Positions 34,999 through 43,537 of a stretch of DNA of 64,000 nt are shown piece after piece. The first letter of the stretch is position 1. Each line of letters begins with the position of its first letter. This DNA comes from Candidatus Ornithospirochaeta avicola (GTDB taxonomy: Bacteria; Spirochaetota; Spirochaetia; Sphaerochaetales; Sphaerochaetaceae), in contig DXHU01000019.1 of NCBI GenBank assembly GCA_019113245.1, positions 1 through 64,000 on the forward strand, in the 5' to 3' direction. The notes under the pieces were generated by a model. The model saw only the letters and a list, made by a program, of their open reading frames with translations, was not told the origin of the DNA and searched no databases. A program made the position numbers and the translations under genes.

Positions 34999-36276
34999 TT
35001 ATCTTTCTATAAGCTGGTTCCTTTCGGGACCGACAGAAACGTATGTGATATGGGTTCCAAGAAGCTTCTCGATATGGAGAACATAGTTTCTCGCATTCTC
35101 CGGAAGTTCCTCAAATGTCCTGCATCCTGTTGTGTCTGCCATCCATCCAGGGAGTGTCTCATAAACTGGCTTTGCCCTTTCCTGCATTCTTGTCTCAGGA
35201 AGGTAGTTGTAGTACTGGCCGTCAATCATATAGCCTGTGCAGATTTTGATTTCCTTGAATGTGTCGAGCACATCAAGCTTTGTGAGGGCAAGGTCTGTAA
35301 CTCCGTTCATATAGCATGAATAGTCAGCGCTCACTGCATCAAACCAGCCGCATCGGCGCGGTCTGCCTGTAGTGACTCCGTACTCATGTCCTATGTCCCT
35401 GAGTTTCTTCCCGTCTTCATCAAAGAGCTCTGCAGGATACGGACCTCCACCTACGCTTGTTGTATAGGCCTTGACTACACCGAAGACTCTGTTGATAGCT
35501 CTTGGAGGAATTCCAGCACCGTTGCAGGCGCCCGATACCGTCGGATTGCTGCTTGTAGTGTACGGGAAGATTCCCCAGTCGTTATCTCTCATTATTCCGA
35601 GCTGGCCTTCAAGAAGGACCTGCTTGCCGCTTTCAACTGCATCGCGCACAACCGGAACTGTGTCAATTATATGGTCTCCGAATTCCTTTCTCCATGATGC
35701 ACAGAGAGCCATGAGGTCTTCAAGCTTGTACACAGCAAGGCCATAGTACTCAAGTTCTCTGTTCTTCTTCGGAAGCAGTGCCTTGAGTCTCATCTCAAGG
35801 TATTCCTCATCAAGAAGATCGACAGCCCTTATTCCGATTCTTGCAGCTTTGTCCGTATAGCATGGGCCGACGCCACGCTTTGTCGTTCCAATCTTCTGGC
35901 TGTCACTTCTCTTCAGTTCCTCAGCTCCGTCAAGATCCTGATGATACGGCATAATCAGGTGAGCCCTTTCGTCAATGAATATGTTGTCAAGCTCAAGTGA
36001 GCTCTTCTTCCTGATTTCCTCAAGCTCTGCGTGCATGGTGTTGAGGTTTACAACAGTTCCAGCAGAGACAATATTCATGGTCTCCGGATTGAAGATTCCG
36101 CTAGGAAGGATATGAAGGCCGAATTTGCCGTACTCGTTTATCACAGTGTGCCCTGCATTATCCCCTCCCTGATATCTGATTACGATATCAGCATTCTGTG
36201 CGAGAAAGTCAACAATTCGTCCTTTTCCTTCATCCCCGTACTGTATTCCGACAACTGCATTTACATTGGTTTTCAT
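34999..36276 (-). CDS. purA: Adenylosuccinate synthetase
   Basis: A 425-residue GTP-dependent enzyme converting IMP and aspartate to adenylosuccinate. Motifs: GIQYGDEGKGRIVD (P-loop), GGDNAGHTV, GVGPCYTDKAAR and TTGRPRRCGWFD. Length is normal. It overlaps the upstream phosphoribosyltransferase gene by 4 bp and is followed after one base by lacZ. With purB it completes IMP to AMP conversion. Confidence 0.95.
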   Translation of the reverse strand: MKTNVNAVVGIQYGDEGKGRIVDFLAQNADIVIRYQGGDNAGHTVINEYGKFGLHILPSGIFNPETMNIVSAGTVVNLNTMHAELEEIRKKSSLELDNIFIDERAHLIMPYHQDLDGAEELKRSDSQKIGTTKRGVGPCYTDKAARIGIRAVDLLDEEYLEMRLKALLPKKNRELEYYGLAVYKLEDLMALCASWRKEFGDHIIDTVPVVRDAVESGKQVLLEGQLGIMRDNDWGIFPYTTSSNPTVSGACNGAGIPPRAINRVFGVVKAYTTSVGGGPYPAELFDEDGKKLRDIGHEYGVTTGRPRRCGWFDAVSADYSCYMNGVTDLALTKLDVLDTFKEIKICTGYMIDGQYYNYLPETRMQERAKPVYETLPGWMADTTGCRTFEELPENARNYVLHIEKLLGTHITYVSVGPERNQLIER

Positions 36277-36833
36277 ACAAAGAGTTTCCTCCCTTCCTTG
36301 CTCATTCTGTCGAACATCTCTTTTTCAAGTCTTTCCTGTTCGTCAATGTCATCCGCATCCCAGGGATATTTGATCCACATATCCTCAATCTCCAGTGCTG
36401 GATAATATCTCTTTATCTCTGGCGGGAATTCTACATCCTTCTGCTTCAGCTTGTTGTGAAGAACAAGAACAGCTATCTCTTCCGGGTTGTAGCTTAAAAG
36501 CTCACCGACACAGTATGCAAGAGTTGCTCTTGTATCATCGACCTCATCAATCAGGAGCACTTTCTTTCCCTTAAGCTGTACCTGGACCTCATCAATCCAC
36601 TGAATCTTTGTAGGATGCTCACGATGCTTGTGATCGATGCCGTAGTAGGAAATGCCGACTGCATAGATAGGGCGATTGATGAATGTCTTTATTATTCTTG
36701 CCGGTATGAATCCTCCGCTTCCGATAGCGACAATGACATCCGGATCAAAGCCTGAATCCTTTATCTGCTGGGCAAGCTTCTTTATGAGCTTGTGGACTGT
36801 GTTGTAGGAAACATATAGTTTTTCTTCTGCCAT
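36273..36833 (-). CDS. Purine phosphoribosyltransferase (xanthine/guanine type)
   Basis: A 186-residue type-I phosphoribosyltransferase. The PRPP loop VLLIDEVDDTRATL and the pyrophosphate-binding GSGGFIPARI are clear, and the PWDADDIDEQ tail resembles xanthine/hypoxanthine-guanine enzymes of the Gpt/Xpt-like group. The start is the ATG behind AAGGAGAGG; the upstream open frame lies inside the neighbouring hpt gene. Second gene of the purine operon; it probably complements the other enzyme's base range. Confidence 0.82.
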   Translation of the reverse strand: MAEEKLYVSYNTVHKLIKKLAQQIKDSGFDPDVIVAIGSGGFIPARIIKTFINRPIYAVGISYYGIDHKHREHPTKIQWIDEVQVQLKGKKVLLIDEVDDTRATLAYCVGELLSYNPEEIAVLVLHNKLKQKDVEFPPEIKRYYPALEIEDMWIKYPWDADDIDEQERLEKEMFDRMSKEGRKLFV

Positions 36834-36843
36834 CTTCCTCTCC

Positions 36844-37407
36844 TTATTTGACGGGGTACATTTCTGCAATATATGGTAATGTTCTGTATTTTTCTTTGTA
36901 ATCGAGACCGTAGCCGACAACCCAGACATCCGGGATTGTGAATCCCATGTACTGGATGTCCACATGTGCCTTATGGCGCTCCGGCTTGTCAAGAAATACT
37001 GCAGTCTCTATGCTCTTGACGCCTCTTGATTTGAAAAGCTCGATAAGATAGGAAAGCGTGTTGCCGCTGTCAAGGATATCCTCGACAATCAGGACCCTCT
37101 TTCCCATAAGACTCTCTCTGGTGTCCATTATCATTCTGACTTCGCCCTGCTGGCTTCCATTGTTGCCATAGGATGATATGGCAATGAATTCAACAACATG
37201 AGGAATGTCCAGCTTTCTTACAAGATCGGATAAAAATATGAAGGAGCCCTTGAGCACTCCGACAAGTACAAGCGGCTCCTTCTCATCTTTATATTTACGG
37301 TTGATTGATCCTGCTATCTCAGTTACGCGCCTGCTGATTGTGTCTGCATCAATTAAAACCTGCTTAAGATCCTCTGTAAGAGGCGGCAGTGCAAGGGATG
37401 AACTCAT
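36844..37407 (-). CDS. hpt: Hypoxanthine(-guanine) phosphoribosyltransferase
   Basis: A 187-residue salvage enzyme. Motifs: VLVGVLKGSFIFLSDL, PRPP loop VLIVEDILDSGNTL, catalytic-loop region ISSYGN and base-contact region FTIPDVWVVGYGLDYKEKYR. A TAGGAG ribosome site precedes the ATG. First gene of the operon hpt, second phosphoribosyltransferase, purA, lacZ, purB. Its upstream region abuts one copy of the 51-bp repeat at 37443. Confidence 0.92.
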   Translation of the reverse strand: MSSSLALPPLTEDLKQVLIDADTISRRVTEIAGSINRKYKDEKEPLVLVGVLKGSFIFLSDLVRKLDIPHVVEFIAISSYGNNGSQQGEVRMIMDTRESLMGKRVLIVEDILDSGNTLSYLIELFKSRGVKSIETAVFLDKPERHKAHVDIQYMGFTIPDVWVVGYGLDYKEKYRTLPYIAEMYPVK

Positions 37408-37442
37408 CGATTTCTCCTATAGGAAAGATATTATCTGAAATG

Positions 37443-37493
37443 GATAATTAAGAAAAGACTTTTTGGTTGACATATCCGTTATATTGGTAATAT
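37443..37493 (+). repeat. 51-bp direct repeat, left copy (promoter of the TA cassette)
   Basis: 50 of 51 bases match the copy at 38176-38226; the only difference is t at 37485 against g at 38218. The repeat contains TTGACA and, 15 bp on, TAATAT, a likely promoter. This copy would drive the toxin-antitoxin genes. Confidence 0.9.
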
Positions 37494-37556
37494 GAAATGG
37501 CTGAAAATGCATTTGGATAAGGTGAAAAGTAATCTATAATATATTACTCTAAAGGT

Positions 37557-37823
37557 ATGAAATACGAAGTCCGGATGTCTGGAAAGTTCAATAAGGTCAT
37601 TAGGCAGATGCCGTCCAATGCGAAGCAAACGCTTTATCGCCTTGTTGAAGATATCAAGACTTCAGGTCCAGTACAGCCTAGGTACCACAACTACAGCAAG
37701 CTTGGCGAGAATACCTACCATTGTCATCTTGCCTATTGATGGGTTGCATGCTGGAGGAGCGAGAAAGGGAAGCTGATTGTGGAGGTGGAGTATGTTGGTA
37801 GTCGTGAAAAGGCCCCGTACTGA
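37557..37823 (+). pseudogene. RelE/HigB-type toxin with a premature TGA
   Basis: An 88-codon reading frame preceded by AAAGGT. It is interrupted by TGA at 37737-37739 (codon 61) and then continues in the same frame to TGA at 37821. Upstream of the stop the peptide reads MKYEVRMSGKFNKVIRQMP and later YHCHLAY; downstream it reads WVACWRSEKGKLIVEVEYV and ends SREKAPY. The two parts together form one compact RelE/HigB-like domain. The product as written would be a 60-residue fragment lacking the C-terminal strands that carry catalytic residues, so the toxin should be dead. Confidence 0.75.
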
Positions 37824-38151
37824 GTTCTCTCTGAATGGGGATGTTCCTAAAAAACTTATCCAGAGTCTTGTCTCTGAATATGGCCCTGATAACGTGAAGA
37901 TTGAAGAAGAGGATATGATGAATGTGGAGGATATGGAATGGTACAAGGAGGAAGCGGAGAAGAATACTCCCGGCCGTACTCTGCGTTTTTATCGTAAGCT
38001 TAACGGGCTAACGCAGCCTGAGATTGCTAAGATGCTTGGAACCACTAAACAATTCATATCCAATCTTGAGAATGACAGGAAGCCAATCAGCAGGATGATG
38101 GCAAAGAAGCTTTCTGAAATCTTCAGTGTTCCTGCTTCAAGATTCATTTAG
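37792..38151 (+). CDS. HigA-type antitoxin with XRE helix-turn-helix
   Basis: A 119-residue antitoxin. Residues 55-115 are an XRE/Cro helix-turn-helix (LTQPEIAKMLGTTKQFISNL). The N-terminal 50 residues are acidic and probably bind the toxin. The ATG follows GGAGGTGG and overlaps the last ten codons of the toxin frame. Toxin-first order is typical of higBA-like modules. The pair would repress its own promoter in the left 51-bp repeat; the right copy might be repressed too. The antitoxin frame is intact although its toxin is broken. Confidence 0.8.
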   Translation: MLVVVKRPRTEFSLNGDVPKKLIQSLVSEYGPDNVKIEEEDMMNVEDMEWYKEEAEKNTPGRTLRFYRKLNGLTQPEIAKMLGTTKQFISNLENDRKPISRMMAKKLSEIFSVPASRFI

Positions 38152-38175
38152 ACTATCAAAGTCGGCTTGTCTGCA

Positions 38176-38226
38176 GATAATTAAGAAAAGACTTTTTGGT
38201 TGACATATCCGTTATATGGGTAATAT
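38176..38226 (+). repeat. 51-bp direct repeat, right copy (promoter of the E1 gene)
   Basis: Second copy of the promoter repeat, 733 bp from the first. It lies 36 bp before the ATG of the fused E1 dehydrogenase gene and would be its promoter (TTGACA, 15 bp, TAATAT). The flanking bases differ at both ends, so the match is exactly 51 bp. Confidence 0.9.
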
Positions 38227-38261
38227 CGTTAAGTAAATTAACGGACTGGAGATCCGCTTGG

Positions 38262-40202
38262 ATGACTGAAATAGACATACTGGAAAAGATGCTTTTATCC
38301 AGATTCTTTGAGCAGAAGGTTGAAAAGCTGTTCAGGGATGGTGTTTTTTATGGAACAACGCATCTGAATATAGGTCAGGAAGCTAGCCATACAGGGCTTG
38401 TCGCCGCCCTTGATGATAAGGACTGGATAGTCCCGACTCACCGCTGCCACGGCTTCAATGTGGCCAGGGGAAGCAATATAAGGAAGATGTTCAGTGAGCT
38501 CTTCGGTTCAAAGGATGGGCTGTGCAAGGGGTTAGGGGGCTCTATGCATATGAGCGATGTGAGCACATGCAATGCAGGAAGCAGTGCAATTGTAGGCTCT
38601 TCTGTTCCTCTTGCCACCGGTATCGCATTCGCTCTTGATAAAAAAGGCAAGGGCAATATTGCAGTTGCCATTTTCGGAGACGGGGCAACCAGCCGCGGTG
38701 CTGTGCATGAGAGCATGAACATAGCATCAGTATGGAATATTCCCGTTCTGTTCTATCTTGAAAACAACCACTATGGCATGAGCGCTTCAAGTAGCCGTAT
38801 GCTCAGCACTTCTGATATGCGAAAACGTGCTGATGCATATTCAATAAGATATTTCAGGGCAGATGGAAATGATGTGCTTGATGTCATTGAGAAAGTGAAA
38901 AGCGCAAGAGAGTATATAATTGCAGCCAGGAAGCCGGCATTTGTCGAGATCGAGACATACAGGATGTGCGGGCACAGCAAGAGTGACAAGTGCATCTATC
39001 GCAGCCGGGAGGAAGAGGAAGAGTGGAGAAAAAAGGATCCGATTACCCGCTATGAAAAATATCTTATAGAAAATAATTTTGCATCAGATGAGGATATATC
39101 TCTTCTGAGAGCCAATGTCAGGGCAGAAGTCGATAAAGCCTATATGGATGCATATAGGATGCGCGGCTTGTCTTTGAGCCTGAAGGAGGCTGAGGATCTT
39201 GTATTCTCACCTTCTGCTGTTCAGGACTGCCAGAGCGGAAAAACGCACCCTTCAACATACAGAAATGCAATTTATGAGGCCCTTGATGAAATCCTTTCTG
39301 AGGACAATGATGCCTATCTGATTGGAGAGGATATCGGGTTATATGGCGGATGTTTTGCAGTGACAAGGGATCTTTACAGCAAACATCCGGGGAAAGTTCT
39401 TGAGACTCCTGTCAGCGAGGAAGGCTTTACTTCCCTTGCAGTAGGAGCTGCCATGATGAATCTTCATCCGGTTGTGGAGATAATGTATGCGGATTTCTCA
39501 ACCCTTGCATCTGACAGCCTTATAAACCATGCAGCAAAGACATATTTCATGTCCGCCGGCCAGCTTTCTGTTCCTCTTGTATACCGCGCTCCGATTGGAA
39601 GCGGCACCGGACATGGAAGCCAGCATACTGCCAATATCGAGGCAATGTTCTTGAATACACCGGGACTGATTGTAGTTGCCCCATCTGATGCTTTCAGCGC
39701 AAAGGCTCTTTTAAAGAGCGCTGTGCGTGAGAATAACCCGGTTCTGTTTTTTGAGCATAAGGGGCTCTATGACACAGAAGGCCAGGCAGGAGACAGCAAT
39801 ACATTCCTTCCTCTTAAGAAGGCATTTGTTTCAGGCTGCGGTAAGGACATGCTTCTTATTTCCTACAGCCATGCCTATCAGACATCGCTTGATGCCACAG
39901 AGTCTTTCTCTGACAGAATCACATACATTGACCTTGCTACGATAAGCCCGCTTGATGAGAATACCATAATCAGCCAGGCTGAGAAATTCGAGAAGATCAT
40001 GATAGTCCAGGACACTCCATTCTCGGGTTCTGTAGGAGCAACTGTTGCCGCAATGATATCGCGGCATTTTGCTGGCAAAAAAATAGAGATAGTCAGTGCG
40101 CTGGATATGCCGATACCTTTTGCAAAAAGTCTTGAGAATGCGGTTGTCCCTGTAAAGGAAAGAGTGAGAATCAAGGCAGTATCTCTTCTTTCTGCCCTTT
40201 AA
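38262..40202 (+). CDS. Thiamine-pyrophosphate E1 dehydrogenase, alpha and beta fused
   Basis: A 646-residue E1 component of the pyruvate/acetoin/branched-chain 2-oxoacid dehydrogenase class. Residues 1-320 are E1-alpha: GQEASHTGLVAAL, THRCHG and the TPP motif GDGATSRG...NNHYGM. Residues 330-646 are E1-beta: EDIGLYGG, TPVSEEGFTSLAVGAAM, MYADFSTLASDSLINHAAK and GSGTGHGSQHT. The alpha part most resembles acetoin-dehydrogenase-type E1. No E2 or E3 gene is in the window. The start chosen has a modest GGAG; it lies just after the right 51-bp repeat. Confidence 0.88.
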   Translation: MTEIDILEKMLLSRFFEQKVEKLFRDGVFYGTTHLNIGQEASHTGLVAALDDKDWIVPTHRCHGFNVARGSNIRKMFSELFGSKDGLCKGLGGSMHMSDVSTCNAGSSAIVGSSVPLATGIAFALDKKGKGNIAVAIFGDGATSRGAVHESMNIASVWNIPVLFYLENNHYGMSASSSRMLSTSDMRKRADAYSIRYFRADGNDVLDVIEKVKSAREYIIAARKPAFVEIETYRMCGHSKSDKCIYRSREEEEEWRKKDPITRYEKYLIENNFASDEDISLLRANVRAEVDKAYMDAYRMRGLSLSLKEAEDLVFSPSAVQDCQSGKTHPSTYRNAIYEALDEILSEDNDAYLIGEDIGLYGGCFAVTRDLYSKHPGKVLETPVSEEGFTSLAVGAAMMNLHPVVEIMYADFSTLASDSLINHAAKTYFMSAGQLSVPLVYRAPIGSGTGHGSQHTANIEAMFLNTPGLIVVAPSDAFSAKALLKSAVRENNPVLFFEHKGLYDTEGQAGDSNTFLPLKKAFVSGCGKDMLLISYSHAYQTSLDATESFSDRITYIDLATISPLDENTIISQAEKFEKIMIVQDTPFSGSVGATVAAMISRHFAGKKIEIVSALDMPIPFAKSLENAVVPVKERVRIKAVSLLSAL

Positions 40203-40226
40203 CTTTTTTCTCAATCTTTCTATAAT
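40198..40226 (+). promoter_or_regulatory. Putative promoter of pheS-pheT
   Basis: TTTAAC (40198-40203), 17-bp spacer, TATAAT (40221-40226), 28 nt before the pheS ATG. The -35 is weak. Confidence 0.45.
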
Positions 40227-40254
40227 CTTCCATGTTTAATCTCAAGGAGAAGTT

Positions 40255-41793
40255 ATGGATATTGATGTAAAGAAATTACATCCTTTGGAAGTAAAGGTGC
40301 TTCGTCATGTCTCTCTAGGTGAGACTTTTGACAATAAGAGAATAATAAGTGAGCTTGGATATAATGTCGGACAGTGCAATCAGGCTTTTTCCTGGCTGCT
40401 TCAGAAGAATCTGATAAAAGAAGATTCCAGAGTAAAAAAGACATTGTATGAAATAACAGATTACGGAAGGCAGTGCGAGAAGAGCGGACTGCCTGTAGAA
40501 AGGATTTTCAATTACCTCAAAGAAAACGGTCCTCATACTCTTCCTGAAATCACAGAGGCACTTGGGCTTGAGAACAGCGATACAGGTTCCTCTTTCGGTG
40601 CTCTGCAACAGAAGAAGGCTGCTCACATGAATGCTGAGAGGAAGGCAGAGCTTATTACCTCTCAGATGCCTTCTGAAATCGTTGCCCAGCATAGCCTGCT
40701 GGAAAGAGCCTTGGCAGCTGAGATTGATGAGAGCACGCTTTCTGCTGATGAGAAGAAAGCAATCAGCCAGATGGCCAAGAAAAGAGGTGCTTCCACATCT
40801 CCTTTCAAACTTTCTGAAAGGGAGGAGATAACATATTCAATGACTGACGAGGGATCATCAGTAAAACAGATGATTCTGGATGCGAATATAACAGGAGAGG
40901 AGCTTGGGCAGCTTACTCATGAGATGCTTGTCTCAGGAAGCTGGAAGAGCGGAACTTTCCGCCCCTATGGCGTTGACGGGCCTGTCAGCAAGCTAATTCC
41001 TGGAAGAAAGAATCCGTATGCGGATTATCTTTCATGGGTAAAGGACAAGCTGATTGCCCTTGGTTTTGAAGAGTTTGACGGACCGCTTGTCGAGAACGAG
41101 TTCTGGAACGGAGATGCTCTATTCATGCCTCAGTTCCATTCTGCCCGCGACATTCACGATGTCTATTATGTCAAGGAGCCCAGGCATGCAAAGGAGATTG
41201 AGATGCCATGGCTTGAGCAGGTTGCGAAGACGCATGAGGATGGATGGAATACAGGAAGCCGCGGCTGGGGCTACAAGTTCGACCATGAGTTCACAAGGCG
41301 TCAGGTATTGAGAAGCCAGGGTACTGTGCTTTCTGCCCATCAGTTGACAAAGGCAAAGGTTCCCGGCAAGTATTTCGGCATTGTGCGCTGTTTCCGCTAT
41401 GATCAGGTCGATGCTACTCATGGAGCTGATTTCTATCAGACAGAGGGAATCGTGCTTGGAGAGGATGTCAACCTTAAGAACCTTCTTGGACTGCTGAAGA
41501 TGTTTGCAGAAGAGATTGCGGGGGCAGAGGAAGTGAAGTATGTTCCCGGCTATTTCCCGTTCACAGAGCCGAGCATCGAGGTGCATATCAAGCATCCTAA
41601 GCTCGGATGGTTTGAGCTTGGAGGAGCCGGAATCTTCCGCCCAGAAGTCACAAAGGCTCTCGGTGTGGATGTTCCTGTCCTTGCATGGGGACTTGGAATT
41701 GATAGAATGGCCTTGATGCATCTTGGTCTTGATGATATCCGTGAGCTCTTTACTCCGGATATCGACAGCGTAAGAGTCAGGAGGGGAAAATAA
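40255..41793 (+). CDS. pheS: Phenylalanyl-tRNA synthetase alpha subunit, archaeal-type
   Basis: A 512-residue class-II synthetase subunit, longer than the common bacterial PheS (about 330-350). The N-terminal 200 residues carry winged-helix-like domains, as in archaeal/eukaryotic alpha subunits. The catalytic core has GFEEFDGPLVENEFWN, the Phe-site region HSARDIHDVYYV, SQGTVLSAHQL, CFRYDQVDATHGADF and motif 3 GLGIDRMALM. Spirochaetes are known to use this archaeal-type PheRS. AAGGAG ribosome site; one-base overlap (TAATG) with pheT. Confidence 0.93.
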   Translation: MDIDVKKLHPLEVKVLRHVSLGETFDNKRIISELGYNVGQCNQAFSWLLQKNLIKEDSRVKKTLYEITDYGRQCEKSGLPVERIFNYLKENGPHTLPEITEALGLENSDTGSSFGALQQKKAAHMNAERKAELITSQMPSEIVAQHSLLERALAAEIDESTLSADEKKAISQMAKKRGASTSPFKLSEREEITYSMTDEGSSVKQMILDANITGEELGQLTHEMLVSGSWKSGTFRPYGVDGPVSKLIPGRKNPYADYLSWVKDKLIALGFEEFDGPLVENEFWNGDALFMPQFHSARDIHDVYYVKEPRHAKEIEMPWLEQVAKTHEDGWNTGSRGWGYKFDHEFTRRQVLRSQGTVLSAHQLTKAKVPGKYFGIVRCFRYDQVDATHGADFYQTEGIVLGEDVNLKNLLGLLKMFAEEIAGAEEVKYVPGYFPFTEPSIEVHIKHPKLGWFELGGAGIFRPEVTKALGVDVPVLAWGLGIDRMALMHLGLDDIRELFTPDIDSVRVRRGK

Positions 41794-43487
41794 TGCCTAA
41801 GATTGAAGTTAATGAGAACATGTTCTTTTCTCTTCTTGGCAAGAGAATGAGTGATGATGAGCTGGTGGATATCTTCCCAGTTGCCAAAGCAGAGCTTGAC
41901 GGCCATGATGGGGATACAATCAAGATTGAGCTCAATGACACGAACAGACCTGACTTATGGTCTGCAAGCGGAGTTGCAAGAGCTCTTTCCACATATGAAA
42001 GCGGAAATATAAGGAAGTATTCTTTCTTCAGCACTGCAGAAAATAGCCTGGACAGTGAAGGGCGAGAGGTGATTGATGATGAGTCAGCACTCGGAATCAG
42101 GGATTATTCGATCGGGTTTGCCGCAACTGCAGAGACTCCGATAAGCGAGGAAATCCTGCTTTCTCTCATCCAGAGCCAGGAGAAGATATGTTTCAATTTC
42201 GGAAGGAAGAGAAAGACAATCGCTCTTGGAATCTACCGCTCTGATCTGATAAAGTACCCTGTCCACTACAAGGCAGTGGATCCTGATGAAACAAAATTCG
42301 TTCCTCTTGGAATGGACAGGATGATGAGCCTGAGAGAAATATGCTCTGAGCATCCGAAGGGAAAGGAATACGGACACATCGTGTCATCATTTGACAGATT
42401 CCCTTATCTTCATGATGACAACGGGGATACTCTTTCATTCCCTCCTGTAATCAATTCAGCAAGAATCGGAGCAGTCGAGGTAGGGGACAGAAATCTCTTT
42501 GTAGAGCTTTCCGGTCCGATTCTCGATGACCTCATTCTTGCATCTTCAATCCTTGCATGCGACATGAGCGACATGGGCTTTGAGATTCTTCCGGTGAAAG
42601 TCCGCTTTGCAAAAGAGACAAAGTATGGAAAGGAGATTACTGTCCCATATTATTTCCAGAGCACTCAGAAATGCTCAGTCAAGGCTGTTGAGAAGAAGCT
42701 TGGAATGCCGCTGTCTGATGAGCAGTGCAGAAAAGCGCTTGAACGCATGGGTGTAGAGTGCGATATCTGTGCCGATGAGATTACAATCAGATGTCCTGAA
42801 TACAGAAATGATTTCCTTCATGAAGTCGATGTTATCGAAGATATAATGATTGGTCATGGACTGATGAATTTCACTCCTGTCATGCCTAAGGATTTCACAG
42901 TAGGAAGACTGAGCAAGGCAGAGGAGATATCAAGAAAGGTGAAGGACCTGCTTGTCGGCCTTGGATACCAGGAGATGATTTACAACTATCTAGGAAGCCG
43001 CAAGGAATACATTGACAGGATGCATGTAAGCGATGAGAAGGCTGTGTTTATCATGAACCCGATGAGCGAGAACTACGAAGTGGTGCGCCCGTCCATTCTC
43101 CCTTCCCTTCTTGAGAGCGAGAGCATGAGTGCGCACGCAGTATATCCTCATAACATATTTGAAGTCGGAAAGATCTGTATCCGCGACAGTGAGGACAACA
43201 GCGGAACGGTCACGAAGAACACTCTCGGCTTCTCTTCCTCAAACAATCTTGTAGGCTACAATGATGCTTCAAGTGTCGTATCAACGCTTATGTTCTTCCT
43301 TGGAAAGGAATACAGGCTTGAAAGCCTTACAGATGATCCGCGCTTTATTGCAGGACGAGGAGCAAAGATAATCGTAGGAGGAAAGGAAGTAGGATGCTTT
43401 GGAGAGATTCATCCGCAGGTTCTTACATCATGGGGCGTTGAGATGCCTGTTGTTGCATGTGAGATATATCTTGATGATATTCTCTGA
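41793..43487 (+). CDS. pheT: Phenylalanyl-tRNA synthetase beta subunit, short archaeal-type
   Basis: A 564-residue beta subunit, compared with about 800 in ordinary bacteria. It lacks the N-terminal tRNA-binding EMAP-like domain and C-terminal anticodon-binding domain. B3/4 editing domain around 100-280, B5 domain near 290-350 (RKALERMGVECDI) and the inactive class-II-like domain at 370-564 are present. This size and architecture is that of archaeal/eukaryotic and spirochaetal PheT. Ends just before an intrinsic terminator. Confidence 0.92.
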   Translation: MPKIEVNENMFFSLLGKRMSDDELVDIFPVAKAELDGHDGDTIKIELNDTNRPDLWSASGVARALSTYESGNIRKYSFFSTAENSLDSEGREVIDDESALGIRDYSIGFAATAETPISEEILLSLIQSQEKICFNFGRKRKTIALGIYRSDLIKYPVHYKAVDPDETKFVPLGMDRMMSLREICSEHPKGKEYGHIVSSFDRFPYLHDDNGDTLSFPPVINSARIGAVEVGDRNLFVELSGPILDDLILASSILACDMSDMGFEILPVKVRFAKETKYGKEITVPYYFQSTQKCSVKAVEKKLGMPLSDEQCRKALERMGVECDICADEITIRCPEYRNDFLHEVDVIEDIMIGHGLMNFTPVMPKDFTVGRLSKAEEISRKVKDLLVGLGYQEMIYNYLGSRKEYIDRMHVSDEKAVFIMNPMSENYEVVRPSILPSLLESESMSAHAVYPHNIFEVGKICIRDSEDNSGTVTKNTLGFSSSNNLVGYNDASSVVSTLMFFLGKEYRLESLTDDPRFIAGRGAKIIVGGKEVGCFGEIHPQVLTSWGVEMPVVACEIYLDDIL

Positions 43488-43510
43488 TAGATGCTTCAAG
43501 TATTGTAAGG

Positions 43511-43537
43511 CTGCACCTGAAAGGGTGCAGTTTTTTT
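43511..43537 (+). terminator. Intrinsic terminator of pheST
   Basis: CTGCACC/GGTGCAG stem with a 6-nt loop, followed by seven T. Confidence 0.85.

Noticed and set aside
36273-37407. Recent tandem duplication of hpt
   Set aside because: The two phosphoribosyltransferases share only superfamily motifs, and their hoods and lengths differ; they are separate family members.
37737-37739. TGA recoded as Sec or Trp in the toxin
   Set aside because: No SECIS-like hairpin is evident right after it, and TGA ends many genes here (for example 9175-9177 and 17076-17078), so the standard code applies. A plain nonsense mutation is simpler.
37443-38226. Composite transposon or IS with 51-bp ends
   Set aside because: The repeats are direct, contain a promoter, have no terminal inverted repeats and enclose no transposase.
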